A stretch of DNA of 64,000 bases from NCBI RefSeq assembly GCF_000732925.1, contig NZ_CP008953.1:7681001-7745000 (forward strand), given 5' to 3'. The notes below the pieces were generated by a model. It made no database searches, was not told the origin of the DNA, and worked only from the letters and a program-made list of their open reading frames with translations. Below are positions 26,033 through 34,335 of this stretch, piece by piece; position 1 is the first letter of the stretch, and each line of letters starts with the position of its first letter. The position numbers were made by a program, and so were the translations under genes. Origin of the DNA: Amycolatopsis japonica. GTDB taxonomy: Bacteria > Actinomycetota > Actinomycetes > Mycobacteriales > Pseudonocardiaceae.

Positions 26033-27895
26033 CTATTCGACGGTGACCGACTTCGCCAGGTTACGCGGCTTGTCGACGTCGTACCCGCGCGTGCGGGCGA
26101 TCTCGGCGGCCAGCACCTGCAGCGGCACCGTGGAGACCAGCGGCTGCAGCAGGGTCGGGACGGCCGGGATCTCGATCAGTTCGTCGGCGAACGGGCGGAC
26201 GGTCTCGTCGCCCTCTTCCGCGATCACGATCGTGCGGGCGCCGCGTGCCTGGATCTCGCTGATGTTCGACACCAGCTTCGAGTGCAGCACCGCGCGGCCC
26301 TTGGGCGACGGCATCACCACGACGACGGGGAGGCCCTCTTCGATCAGCGCGATCGGGCCGTGCTTGAGCTCGCCGGCCGCGAAGCCCTCGGCGTGCATGT
26401 ACGCCAGTTCCTTGAGCTTCAGCGCGCCTTCGAGGGCGACCGGGAACCCGACGTGACGGCCGAGGAACAGCACGGCCTTCGAGTCGGCGATCCGGCGGCC
26501 GAGGTCGCGGACCTGGTCCACAGTGGACAAGACCTTCTGCACCGCGGCGGGCATCGCCTCGAGTTCGGCGAACTCGCGGGCGACCTCGTCCGGGTACTTG
26601 GTGCCGCGGGCCTGCGCGAGGGCCAGGCCGACCAGGTAGTTGGCCGCGATCTGCGCGAGGAACGCCTTGGTCGAGGCGACACCGATCTCCGGACCGGCGT
26701 GCGTGTAGAGGACGGCGTCGGACTCACGCGGGATCTGCGCGCCGTTGGTGTTGCAGACGGCCAGGACGCGGGCCTTCTGCTCACGCGCGTGACGGACGGC
26801 TTCGAGGGTGTCCGCGGTCTCGCCCGACTGGGAGACGGCGACGACCAGCGTCGCGCGGTCCAGCACCGGGTCGCGGTAGCGGAACTCGCTGGCCAGCTCG
26901 ACCTCGACCGGGAGGCGGCACCAGTGCTCGATCGCGTACTTGGCGACGAGGCCCGAGTGGTACGCGGAACCACAGGCGACGACGAAGACCTTGTCGACGT
27001 CGCGCAGGTCCTGGTCGGAGATGCGCTGCTCGTCCAGGATGATCCGGCCGCCGTCGAAGTGGCCGCGCAGCGTGTTCGCCAGCGCCTCCGGCTGCTCCTC
27101 GATCTCCTTGAGCATGAAGTACTCGTGGCCGCCCTTTTCCGCGGCCGAGAGGTCCCAGTCGACGGTGAACGGCTTGGCCTGGGCGGCGTCGCCGTGGAAG
27201 TCGGTGACCTCGTAGCCGTCGCGGGTGATCACGACGAGCTGGTCCTGGCCGAGCTCGACCGCCTCACGGGTGTGCTCGATGAACGCGGCGACGTCGGAAG
27301 CGACGAAGTGCTCCCCCTCGCCGACGCCGACGACCAGCGGCGACGAACGACGGGCGGCGACGACGGTGTCCGGCCGGTCGGCGATGGTCACGACCAGCGT
27401 GAACGCGCCCTCGAGACGACGGCAGACGGCGGCGACGCTGGCCGCGAAGTCGCCCTTCGTGTCGCCCTCGGTGTACGCGCGGGAGATGAGGTGCGCGGCG
27501 GTCTCGGAGTCGGTGTCGCTCGCCATCTCGACGCCTTCGGCCTCGAGCTCGGCGCGCAGGGCGGCGAAGTTCTCGATGATGCCGTTGTGCACGACGGCGA
27601 CGCGCTGGGAGGCGTCGCGGTGCGGGTGCGAGTTGCGGTCGACCGGGGCGCCGTGGGTGGCCCAGCGGGTGTGGCCCATCCCGGCGGTGCCGGTGAAGGC
27701 GTCCCTGCCGACGGTGTCGAGCTGGGTCTCCAGGTTGGACAGGCGGCCCGCTTTGCGTTCGACGTTCAGCGCGCCGGCGCCGTCGAGGACCGCGACGCCT
27801 GCCGAGTCATAGCCGCGGTACTCCATCCTGCGCAGGCCGCCGATGACGACGTCCAGGGCCGGGCGGTGTCCGACGTATCCCACGATTCCACACAC
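26033..27895 (-). CDS. glmS: Glutamine-fructose-6-phosphate aminotransferase
   Basis: 620 residues. The start is GTG at 27895, which puts the nucleophilic cysteine second (CGIVGYVGHRPAL); a GTG two codons upstream would bury it. The glutaminase domain is followed by two SIS domains (VVAVSQSGETADT, VLFLGRHVGFPVALEGALKL) and ends PRNLAKSVTVE, the usual C-terminus. It makes glucosamine-6-phosphate for peptidoglycan. Together with glmM in this window it covers two successive steps. Confidence 0.97.
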   Translation of the reverse strand: MCGIVGYVGHRPALDVVIGGLRRMEYRGYDSAGVAVLDGAGALNVERKAGRLSNLETQLDTVGRDAFTGTAGMGHTRWATHGAPVDRNSHPHRDASQRVAVVHNGIIENFAALRAELEAEGVEMASDTDSETAAHLISRAYTEGDTKGDFAASVAAVCRRLEGAFTLVVTIADRPDTVVAARRSSPLVVGVGEGEHFVASDVAAFIEHTREAVELGQDQLVVITRDGYEVTDFHGDAAQAKPFTVDWDLSAAEKGGHEYFMLKEIEEQPEALANTLRGHFDGGRIILDEQRISDQDLRDVDKVFVVACGSAYHSGLVAKYAIEHWCRLPVEVELASEFRYRDPVLDRATLVVAVSQSGETADTLEAVRHAREQKARVLAVCNTNGAQIPRESDAVLYTHAGPEIGVASTKAFLAQIAANYLVGLALAQARGTKYPDEVAREFAELEAMPAAVQKVLSTVDQVRDLGRRIADSKAVLFLGRHVGFPVALEGALKLKELAYMHAEGFAAGELKHGPIALIEEGLPVVVVMPSPKGRAVLHSKLVSNISEIQARGARTIVIAEEGDETVRPFADELIEIPAVPTLLQPLVSTVPLQVLAAEIARTRGYDVDKPRNLAKSVTVE

Positions 27896-27944
27896 GGCCA
27901 CCAGCCTAACGACGGGAATCCGGCCCCCTCGCCCGGGCGCCCAC

Positions 27945-27974
27945 GCGTCGCGTTTAGCGGGCTAAACGCGACGC
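27945..27974. repeat. Perfect 30-bp TTTAGC palindrome
   Basis: Halves GCGTCGCGTTTAGC and GCTAAACGCGACGC are exact inverted repeats around GG. It lies in the divergent gap between glmS and the alpha/beta hydrolase gene. Confidence 0.9.
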
Positions 27975-28024
27975 GCAGGGCGGCGCGCGGGCCCGACGGG
28001 GGTGCGGGCAGTAAAGTCACGACC

Positions 28025-28849
28025 ATGGCCAGCAAGCCCAAGCAGCTGCTCGCGGAGCTGTCCCACCCAGGTCCGCACGACGTTCTGCGCGGCAACCTCG
28101 CCCTGGTCGGACTGCCCGGTGTCGTGTTCACGCCCCGTTCCGGGCTCGGTCTGCCCGCGATCGCCTTCGGGCACGGCTGGCTGCAGCCGACCGGGAGCTA
28201 CCGGCATCTGCTCCGGCACCTCGCGAGCTGGGGCATCGTCGCGGCGGCTCCGGCCACCCAGCGCGGGCCGCTGCCTTCGCACCGACTGCTGGCCGGCGAC
28301 CTGCTCACCACGCTCGAGCTGATCACGACGGTCCGCCTCGGACCGGACGGCATCAGCGTCGACCCGGCGAAGCTCGGCCTGGCCGGGCACTCGACCGGCG
28401 GTGGTTCGGCGGTGCTGGCCGCCGCGCAGGCGGCCGAGAACGACGAGCGGCCCGAGATCCGCGCCGTCGCGACCATCGCTCCCGCGCAGACGCTGCCGCC
28501 GGCGACGGTGTCGGCCCGGTCGGTGCCCGTGCCCGGCCTGCACCTCGCGGCGAGCGAAGACCTGGTCGCGCCGCCGGTCGGCCATGCCAAAGCCATCGCG
28601 GACGCGTGGGGCGGGCCGGTGCAGCTGCGCAAGCTCGGGAAGTCGTCGCACCTCGGCGTCACCGAAGGCAGGCACTGGAGTCAGCTGTTGCTGCACGGGA
28701 AGCCGCACCGCGGGACCCAGCAACTGGCGCGGGCGCTGTTCACCGCGTTCTTCCTCACGCACCTGACGGGGACGACGAAGTACCAGCCCCTGCTGGACGC
28801 CGACGTCAAACGCGCCCCCATCGAGCTCCAAGACGAGCCCGCCGCCTGA
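28025..28849 (+). CDS. Alpha/beta hydrolase (dienelactone hydrolase or cutinase-like)
   Basis: 274 residues with no signal peptide. FGHGWLQPTG forms the oxyanion region, LAGHSTGGGSAVL is the nucleophile elbow, and an acid and a histidine follow in ASEDLVAPP and SSHLGVTEG. The layout resembles chlorophyllase or polyester-hydrolase-like enzymes, but it appears cytoplasmic. Substrate unknown. Perfect palindromic elements lie on both sides. Confidence 0.8.
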   Translation: MASKPKQLLAELSHPGPHDVLRGNLALVGLPGVVFTPRSGLGLPAIAFGHGWLQPTGSYRHLLRHLASWGIVAAAPATQRGPLPSHRLLAGDLLTTLELITTVRLGPDGISVDPAKLGLAGHSTGGGSAVLAAAQAAENDERPEIRAVATIAPAQTLPPATVSARSVPVPGLHLAASEDLVAPPVGHAKAIADAWGGPVQLRKLGKSSHLGVTEGRHWSQLLLHGKPHRGTQQLARALFTAFFLTHLTGTTKYQPLLDADVKRAPIELQDEPAA

Positions 28850-28856
28850 CCGCCCC

Positions 28857-28886
28857 GGATCGCGTTTAGCGGGCTAAACGCGATCC
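28857..28886. repeat. Perfect 30-bp TTTAGC palindrome between convergent genes
   Basis: Halves GGATCGCGTTTAGC and GCTAAACGCGATCC around GG. Flanking bases extend the pairing to an 18-bp stem (28853-28890). It lies 7 nt after the hydrolase stop and 15 nt before the stop of the convergent gene, so it could act as a two-way terminator. Confidence 0.9.
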
Positions 28887-28900
28887 GGGGGTGAAACAGG

Positions 28901-29437
28901 TCAGTCGACCATCCACGAGTTGTTCGAGAAGTCGTCGTCGTCGAAGCCCTTGTCGTCACGGGCGTGACGACCACGACGGCGCGCGGGCGTACCAGGCGCT
29001 TCAGGCGCCGCGGCACTCGGAGCGGGCGTCGGCGCCTGAGGCGGGACGTCCACCGTCGTCGGCATCCCGGGCACTCCAGGGGCGACCGGAGGCGGCGGCG
29101 GAGGCGCCACCGGCCGCGGCGCGTCAGGCCGCGCCCCGAACTCGGCGAACCTGGCGTCCGGCTTGTCGTCGTCCTCGATGTCGAAGCCGATGGTGTGGCT
29201 GCGGTCGGCGGTCGTCTTGCCGGTCAGCCAGCCGCCCGCCTCCTTGCTCCGCTTCCCCAGCTCCTGCATGTGAGCGGCGTACTTGTCGTGGATGGCGGCG
29301 TCCTTCTGCATGGTCTCCACCGCCTGGGCCTTGGCGTCGGCGAGATGCCGCTCCCGCAGCCCGCGCTGCTCCAACTGCTCCGTGATGGCGGCGTCCTGCC
29401 TGGACATGGCGGCCGCCAGCCGGTCGACAGCGCTCAT
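28901..29437 (-). CDS. T7SS-cassette small protein with acidic C-terminal motif (copy A)
   Basis: 178 residues. The N-terminal half is charged and helical (about 1-75, probably a coiled coil), followed by AGGWLTG, an acidic patch (GFDIEDDD), a proline-rich linker (about 105-150), the basic RRRGRH and the C-terminal DDDDFSNNSWMVD. It parallels the 159-residue protein at 35273-35752, which ends DDDDFANTDWLAT. No signal peptide or membrane span. It is the last gene of the first three-gene cassette. Function unknown; a cytosolic accessory of type VII secretion is a reasonable inference. Confidence 0.7.
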   Translation of the reverse strand: MSAVDRLAAAMSRQDAAITEQLEQRGLRERHLADAKAQAVETMQKDAAIHDKYAAHMQELGKRSKEAGGWLTGKTTADRSHTIGFDIEDDDKPDARFAEFGARPDAPRPVAPPPPPPVAPGVPGMPTTVDVPPQAPTPAPSAAAPEAPGTPARRRGRHARDDKGFDDDDFSNNSWMVD

Positions 29438-29466
29438 CGGTCCTCCCTCGTTCCCCGGTCAGGCGA

Positions 29467-31875
29467 TCATCGCTCGTAGCTGATCGAACGGTCGCCACCC
29501 TCGTCGTCGAGCGATCCGCTGATCCGGCCGCCCGCACCACTGGTCTCGAAAATGCCACCCTCGACGCGGTACTGGCTCGACCCGCGCTGCGTGTCACCCC
29601 CGCCACCGCCGGCGGCGCCGCCCATGGCGCCCATGCCGCCCATCATGCCGCCCATTCCGGCGGGCGAGCTTCCGGCACCGGCACCGCCGGCACCCGCGGG
29701 CGCCGGATCCATCCCGCCGGGAGCCATCCCGAGACCGCCTTCGGCCCCGGCCGGCTGCGCGCCGCCTCCGGACTGCATACCCGCTTCCAGCGACCCGGCT
29801 TCGTTCAGCGAGCCCGCCGAAGCACCCTCCATGGGGCTCCCGAGCGCGCCTTCGAAGCTGCCGCCGCCTCCGCCGCCACTGGCGGTCGGCACGGTGCCAT
29901 CGCCACCGGCACCCGAAGCGCCGCCACCACCGGCGGCTTCGGCTCCCGCGGACGCCCCGGCGGTCCCTTCGGCGCCGACACCGACCTCGACTCCGCCAGG
30001 AGCACTGAAGCCGCTGCCACCGCCACCGCCGGGAGCCATCCCGGCCTCGGCCGGAGCGGGCATCGTGCGGATGTCGTCGGTCTTGCCGGGCTGCGGGTTG
30101 CCGGGATTCCGGTCGTCGAGACCGTTCTTGAGGTCGTCGCCGGGCTTGAGTTCCTTCTTCTCACCCTTTTCGTCGAGGGTGTAGGTGGTCGGCTCGCCCT
30201 TGCCGTCGTCGACGGTCACCACGGTCGGGCCGTTCGGACCGTCCGGCTGCTCGGCGGTGATCTTGAGGTTGCCGTCCTGGATGTGGATCTTGCCGTCCGG
30301 GCCGGGCCGGTAGACGCCGTCGGGGCCGGGCTCGCCTTCCTTGACCGTGCCCTTCGGCCCGAACTCGCCGTCCTTGCCGTCCTTACCCTCTTCGCCGGGC
30401 TTGCCGTCCTCGCCCTTCGGGTCGTCGAAGTCGAGCTTGTAGTCCTTCTCGTTGCCCTTGCCGTCGTCGACCTTGATGTCCATTTTGCCGTCTTTATCCG
30501 GCTCGGTCATCTCGATCTTGTTGTCGCCCTTTTGGACGGTCATGGTGTCCTGACCGTCGATGCCGTCCTTGATCGCCTCACCCGTCGCGGGGTCGATCGG
30601 GTACGGCTTGCCGGTCTCCGGGTCGATCTCCAACGGCTTGCCGGTGACCGGGTTGGTGCCCTCGGCGGGCTTGTCCTCGGGCTTCGGCGTCTCGGGGACC
30701 TCTGCGGCAGGCGGAGTGCCTCCGCCGCCACTTCCACTTCCACCGCCGCTTCCGCTGCCACTTCCGCCACCGCTCCCGCTGCCACCGCCGCTGCCGCCGC
30801 CGGTGTCCTTGTCCTTGCCCTTGCCGTCATCGGGGGGCGGCGTCTTCTCGGACCCGGGCGCGGGGAACGGGTTCGTGTAGTCCTCCATGAACCGCGAAAG
30901 TTCGTGGTACTGCGTGTTGATCGTCTCGGTCGCGTTCTTGCAGAGCTTCTTGAAGTTCTCGTACCGCTCACCGAATTCGGTGGCGAAAGAACCCTTCAGC
31001 CACTGCTTCGCGGCCCCGATCGCGTAATCCTTGTTCTCGTCGTTCAGCTTGCAGTCGTCGTGACGCAGCCGTTCGGCGAGGTTGTTGCCCGGACACGCGG
31101 AGTCGAGCCAGTACGCGACGTCCATGAGCTTTTCTTTGGAATCGACCTTGCCGTTCGCGATGTCGACGACCTGCTTCGCGATGTACAGGGGCGCCGTCGC
31201 GACCTTGTCGACCCGGAGCTTCAGCGTCTCGTCGACCTTCAGCTTGAGCGCGCTGTAGATCTTGTCGATGGTCGAAGGCACCAGCTTGATGGCGCCTTCC
31301 ATCTGCGCGATGAGCTCATTCGCGTCGGGCTGGATCCGCTGCTCGTACTTGACCTTCGCGGCCGTCGCGCCCTCACCCTTCCAATCGTGGAAGAGCGTGG
31401 TCAGCGCCGAACTCGCGTCCTTCTGGGTCTGCTCGACGATCTTCTTGGCGTCGGAGAGGTCATCGACCTCGTCGAACATCTTCTGGAAATTGATCTCACG
31501 GTTCTCGTGGAACCGGTCCCAGATGTCGGTCTTGTAGCTGATTTCGCCCGACTTCTCCGGCATCTTGTTCCAGACCTGCTCGGCCCAGTCGGAGAAGAAG
31601 TCCAGTGCCGGTTTTCCGAGGTCGAGCACCTGGTCGGATTTGGTGGTCGCACCCCCGGCGGCAGGCCGGGACATGGAGTCGAGGTCCTTGTCGGCCTGTT
31701 TCGTCTCGGCCGCCTGCTTCTTGTCCCCGGCCGCGTTCGAGTCACGTTCGGCGACGGCCTTCTTGTAGGCCGCTTCCCGGTCGCCCCACGGCATCATCAA
31801 GGCGTCTTTGGTGCCCTGAGTGACGTAGGGGTCCTTCAGCATTTCGTCGATCTGTGCCTGCGTCGGTTGACTCAT
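29467..31875 (-). CDS. Large WXG-type T7SS substrate-like protein (copy A)
   Basis: 802 residues. The helical N-terminal region (about 1-345) contains a WKG turn in LFHDWKGEGATAA. A Gly-Ser linker is followed by a repeat-like beta region: NPVTGKPLEIDPETGKPYP, DGKMDIKVDDGKGNEKDY, PGPDGKIHIQDGNLKITAEQ and TVVTVDDGKGEPTTYTL. A Gly/Met-rich stretch (MGGMMGGMGAMGG) leads to the tail YRVEGGIFETSGAGGRISGS. The tail and central blocks are shared with the paralogue at 35764-38205. It lacks a Sec signal. Its ATG overlaps the stop of the small EspC-like gene upstream. Probably a secreted or surface protein exported by a type VII system. Confidence 0.75.
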   Translation of the reverse strand: MSQPTQAQIDEMLKDPYVTQGTKDALMMPWGDREAAYKKAVAERDSNAAGDKKQAAETKQADKDLDSMSRPAAGGATTKSDQVLDLGKPALDFFSDWAEQVWNKMPEKSGEISYKTDIWDRFHENREINFQKMFDEVDDLSDAKKIVEQTQKDASSALTTLFHDWKGEGATAAKVKYEQRIQPDANELIAQMEGAIKLVPSTIDKIYSALKLKVDETLKLRVDKVATAPLYIAKQVVDIANGKVDSKEKLMDVAYWLDSACPGNNLAERLRHDDCKLNDENKDYAIGAAKQWLKGSFATEFGERYENFKKLCKNATETINTQYHELSRFMEDYTNPFPAPGSEKTPPPDDGKGKDKDTGGGSGGGSGSGGGSGSGSGGGSGSGGGGTPPAAEVPETPKPEDKPAEGTNPVTGKPLEIDPETGKPYPIDPATGEAIKDGIDGQDTMTVQKGDNKIEMTEPDKDGKMDIKVDDGKGNEKDYKLDFDDPKGEDGKPGEEGKDGKDGEFGPKGTVKEGEPGPDGVYRPGPDGKIHIQDGNLKITAEQPDGPNGPTVVTVDDGKGEPTTYTLDEKGEKKELKPGDDLKNGLDDRNPGNPQPGKTDDIRTMPAPAEAGMAPGGGGGSGFSAPGGVEVGVGAEGTAGASAGAEAAGGGGASGAGGDGTVPTASGGGGGGSFEGALGSPMEGASAGSLNEAGSLEAGMQSGGGAQPAGAEGGLGMAPGGMDPAPAGAGGAGAGSSPAGMGGMMGGMGAMGGAAGGGGGDTQRGSSQYRVEGGIFETSGAGGRISGSLDDEGGDRSISYER

Positions 31876-32189
31876 TACTGGGCTCCCGCCTTGTTGGCAG
31901 CCGCGGCGTTCGCCTGGTCGGACGAGGTGTACCGGGTCGACGCGGTGCTGACGCCGCCGGCGAGCTGGGTGAGCTGGCCCGCGTAGCCCTTCATCGCGTC
32001 GGAAATGGCGAGAATCCCGGTGGCATAGCCCTTTTGATAGTCCTTGTGGACCCGGCCGAAGTTCTCGGGTCCGACCTGGGTCGGACCCACCTTCCCCGCC
32101 TCGGACGTCGTTTTCTCAGCCGCGCGCTCCAACGACGTCGACGCCGTGAGCATCGCCTCTGAATCGGCTTTGTAGCCCCCGTCCGGCAT
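31875..32189 (-). CDS. EspC/WXG-like small T7SS protein (copy A)
   Basis: 104 residues, all helical, with FGRVHKDYQKGYATG in the middle and TRYTSSD near the end. YTSSD fits the YxxxD/E export signal of type VII substrates. It resembles EspC-like (ESX-1 secretion-associated) proteins that pair with larger partners. It is the first gene of the cassette and is coupled to the 802-residue gene. A GGGGG ribosome site precedes the ATG. Confidence 0.75.
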   Translation of the reverse strand: MPDGGYKADSEAMLTASTSLERAAEKTTSEAGKVGPTQVGPENFGRVHKDYQKGYATGILAISDAMKGYAGQLTQLAGGVSTASTRYTSSDQANAAAANKAGAQ

Positions 32190-32327
32190 GACCGGTGCCC
32201 CCTTCGTCCCGCTGTATCCGCCTCGTTGTCCTACCTACGACGCACGCCGGCGGCATCAGGTGCCGTCGCATATGCACACAGAATGTACCCACCGGTCATC
32301 GAGACCGCAGGGACATTCACACCTTTG

Positions 32328-32633
32328 CTAACTCAAACGATTTCGGCGCAAGAAGCCTGGTAGACCGCGTTTTCGCGGTTTCGCACCCGCCTCGACGGCC
32401 TCGGCGAGCACGGTCGCCGCGCCCCGGATGTCGACCAGGCGGTCCAGCTCGTCGAGGTCGAGGTCGACACCGAACTCCACCTCGACGGTCGCCAGGAGCC
32501 GGACGCGGCGCCGGGAGTCGACCCCCATTTCGGCGAAGGGCGTGTTCTCGTCGATGGTCTCCGGATCGACGTCGAAGGTCTCGCAGACGAGGGCCTTGAT
32601 CTCGTCGACGTACTCGCTCCCGTCAGCTGCCAT
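32328..32633 (-). CDS. Acyl carrier protein
   Basis: 101 residues. The four-helix carrier fold is recognisable from VDEIKALVCETFDVDPETI, and the phosphopantetheine serine is in EMGVDSRRRV, where the usual Leu after DS is Arg. VEFGVDLDLDEL and a basic C-terminal extension (KPRKRGLPGFLRRN) follow. The start overlaps the stop of the fatty acyl-AMP ligase gene, so the ligase most likely loads this carrier. Confidence 0.85.
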   Translation of the reverse strand: MAADGSEYVDEIKALVCETFDVDPETIDENTPFAEMGVDSRRRVRLLATVEVEFGVDLDLDELDRLVDIRGAATVLAEAVEAGAKPRKRGLPGFLRRNRLS

Positions 32634-34320
32634 GGGTGGATTCTGTCCCATCCGCCGTCCAGTACCGCGTTCTGGCCGCGGAACGCGCGACCTTGCCGCT
32701 GGAGGTCCGCGGCAGGCCGCCGGGTTTCACCAGGAAGAACGCGCGGAGACGCACGTCGTGCCGCTCGGCGACGGCACGTGTGGCGGCTCGCTCGATCTCG
32801 GACTCGTCGAAGTCGGGGGCCTTCCGGGCGCGCTCGGCGACCACGACGACGCCCTCGCCTTCGTCACCGTCGACCGAGAATGCGGCGACCCGCTCGGGCC
32901 CGAGAAGGGGATGCGAGGCGGCGACCGTCTCCTCGATGTCGTGCGGGCTGTGGTTACGGCCGTCGATGATGATCAGGTCCTTGATGCGGCCGGTCACCGA
33001 GAGCCTGCCGTCGCGGATCGTGCCGAGGTCGCCGGTGCGGAGCCAGCCGCCCTCGCCGTCGAGTTCGGCGCCGAACACCTCGGCGGTCAAGTCCGGACGC
33101 CGCCAGTACCCAGCCGCCACGTTGGGCCCCTTCACCCAGATCTCGCCCACTTCGCCTTTAGCGGGCAAAACGCGATCCGGGGTGGGGACGACGCGGACCC
33201 GCTGCCCCCTGGGCCAGCCGATCTCGACGACCTCCCGGCCGTCCACTTCGGTCACCACGGGGCCGTCGGAATCGCCGCTGGCGACGTAGACCGTGGCCTC
33301 GGCCAGACCGTAGGACGGCCGGAACGCGCCACGCGGGAAGCCGTGGGGTTCGTAAGCGGCGAGGAACTCCCGGACGGTCGCCGCCCGGACCGGTTCACTG
33401 CCGCTGAGCGCGATCGACACCGTCGAAAGGTCGTACTCGGCGCGCTTCGCCTCGGGCACGGCCTCGGTCACCAGGTCGTACGCGAAGTTCGGGGCCGCCG
33501 TGAGCGTGTTCGGATAGGACGACATCAGCAGCAGCCAGCGCTCCGGCCGCCGGATGAACTCCAGCGGCGCGATGAACACCGTCCGGCCGCCGGAGTGCAT
33601 CGTCCCCGCGAGCAGTTGCGCCAGCCCCATGTCGTGGAAGAACGGGATCCAGCCGACGCACGTGGTGCGCTCGTCGACGTCGTAGGCGTCGCAGATCTGC
33701 CAGCAGGCGGCCGACAACGCCCGATGCGTGACGATCACGCCGGCGGGCGATCGCGTCGTTCCGGAGGTGTACTGCAGGTAGGCGGGGTCTTCGGGGGAAA
33801 CCGGCGAGGGCAGCGACCGGTCCGCCGGATCCGCCGGCAGGGTGTCGACGGCGATGATCTCGCGGGGCGCCGGAACCGGCTCGGTCGCGGCGAACTCCGT
33901 CAGCCGCTCGACCAAGGCTTCCGAGGTGAGCCAGATGTCGGCGTCGCAGTCGTTGAGGACGCCGACCAGCCGTTCGCGGTGAGCGCGGACGTCCGGCGCG
34001 GACAGTGGCACCGCGACGGCCCCGGCGTACAACGCGCCGAAGAACGCGACGACATAAGAGAGGTCCTGCCGCGCCGTGATCGCGACGCGGTCTCCCGGCT
34101 GGATCACCGCACGCAGCTTCGCCGCGACCGCCCGGACGTGGACGAGCAGCTCCGCCCAGGTCAGCGTGTCCTCGACGGGTTCGTGCCGGTTCGAGCAATC
34201 GAGGTGCGTGTACGCCGGGCGCTCGACGTCGGCGCGTTCGAGCAGCCGCCGCACGAGCGGGGTCCGCAGAACTTCTTCGGGCACTTCTGAGCGCACTGGC
34301 ACATCCTCCGGCCGCGGCAT
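32623..34320 (-). CDS. Fatty acyl-AMP ligase (FAAL)
   Basis: About 565 residues. It is an ANL enzyme of the FAAL type rather than an acyl-CoA ligase: YLQYTSGTTRSPAGVIVTH, WIPFFHDMGL, SYGLAEATVYV, WLRTGDLG and GRIKDLIIIDGRNHSPHDIE are the FadD32-like motifs. FAALs activate fatty acids to acyl-adenylates and load carrier proteins. The next gene is an ACP and a P450-like gene starts divergently only 15 nt away. The palindromic element at 33149-33178 is read in frame (about residues 381-391) as D-R-V-L-P-A-K-G-E. ATGs at 34326 and 34329 are alternative starts. Confidence 0.88.
   Translation of the reverse strand: MPRPEDVPVRSEVPEEVLRTPLVRRLLERADVERPAYTHLDCSNRHEPVEDTLTWAELLVHVRAVAAKLRAVIQPGDRVAITARQDLSYVVAFFGALYAGAVAVPLSAPDVRAHRERLVGVLNDCDADIWLTSEALVERLTEFAATEPVPAPREIIAVDTLPADPADRSLPSPVSPEDPAYLQYTSGTTRSPAGVIVTHRALSAACWQICDAYDVDERTTCVGWIPFFHDMGLAQLLAGTMHSGGRTVFIAPLEFIRRPERWLLLMSSYPNTLTAAPNFAYDLVTEAVPEAKRAEYDLSTVSIALSGSEPVRAATVREFLAAYEPHGFPRGAFRPSYGLAEATVYVASGDSDGPVVTEVDGREVVEIGWPRGQRVRVVPTPDRVLPAKGEVGEIWVKGPNVAAGYWRRPDLTAEVFGAELDGEGGWLRTGDLGTIRDGRLSVTGRIKDLIIIDGRNHSPHDIEETVAASHPLLGPERVAAFSVDGDEGEGVVVVAERARKAPDFDESEIERAATRAVAERHDVRLRAFFLVKPGGLPRTSSGKVARSAARTRYWTADGTESTHGS
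33149..33178. repeat. 30-bp palindromic element inside the FAAL gene
   Basis: Halves ACTTCGCCTTTAGC and GCAAAACGCGATCC around GG. The reading frame used would meet TAG in the consensus; here the codon is TTG because the right half carries TTTTGC instead of TTTAGC. Confidence 0.85.
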
Positions 34321-34335
34321 GGGCATCATACGAAC

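Noticed and set aside
28853..28890. The 18-bp stem as an ordinary rho-independent terminator only
   Set aside because: It has no U-tract and is a member of the dispersed palindrome family; termination may be a secondary effect.
32340..32375. CGCGTTTTCGCGG near the ACP stop, a possible diverged element
   Set aside because: The spacing and centre do not match and the two-half structure is missing.
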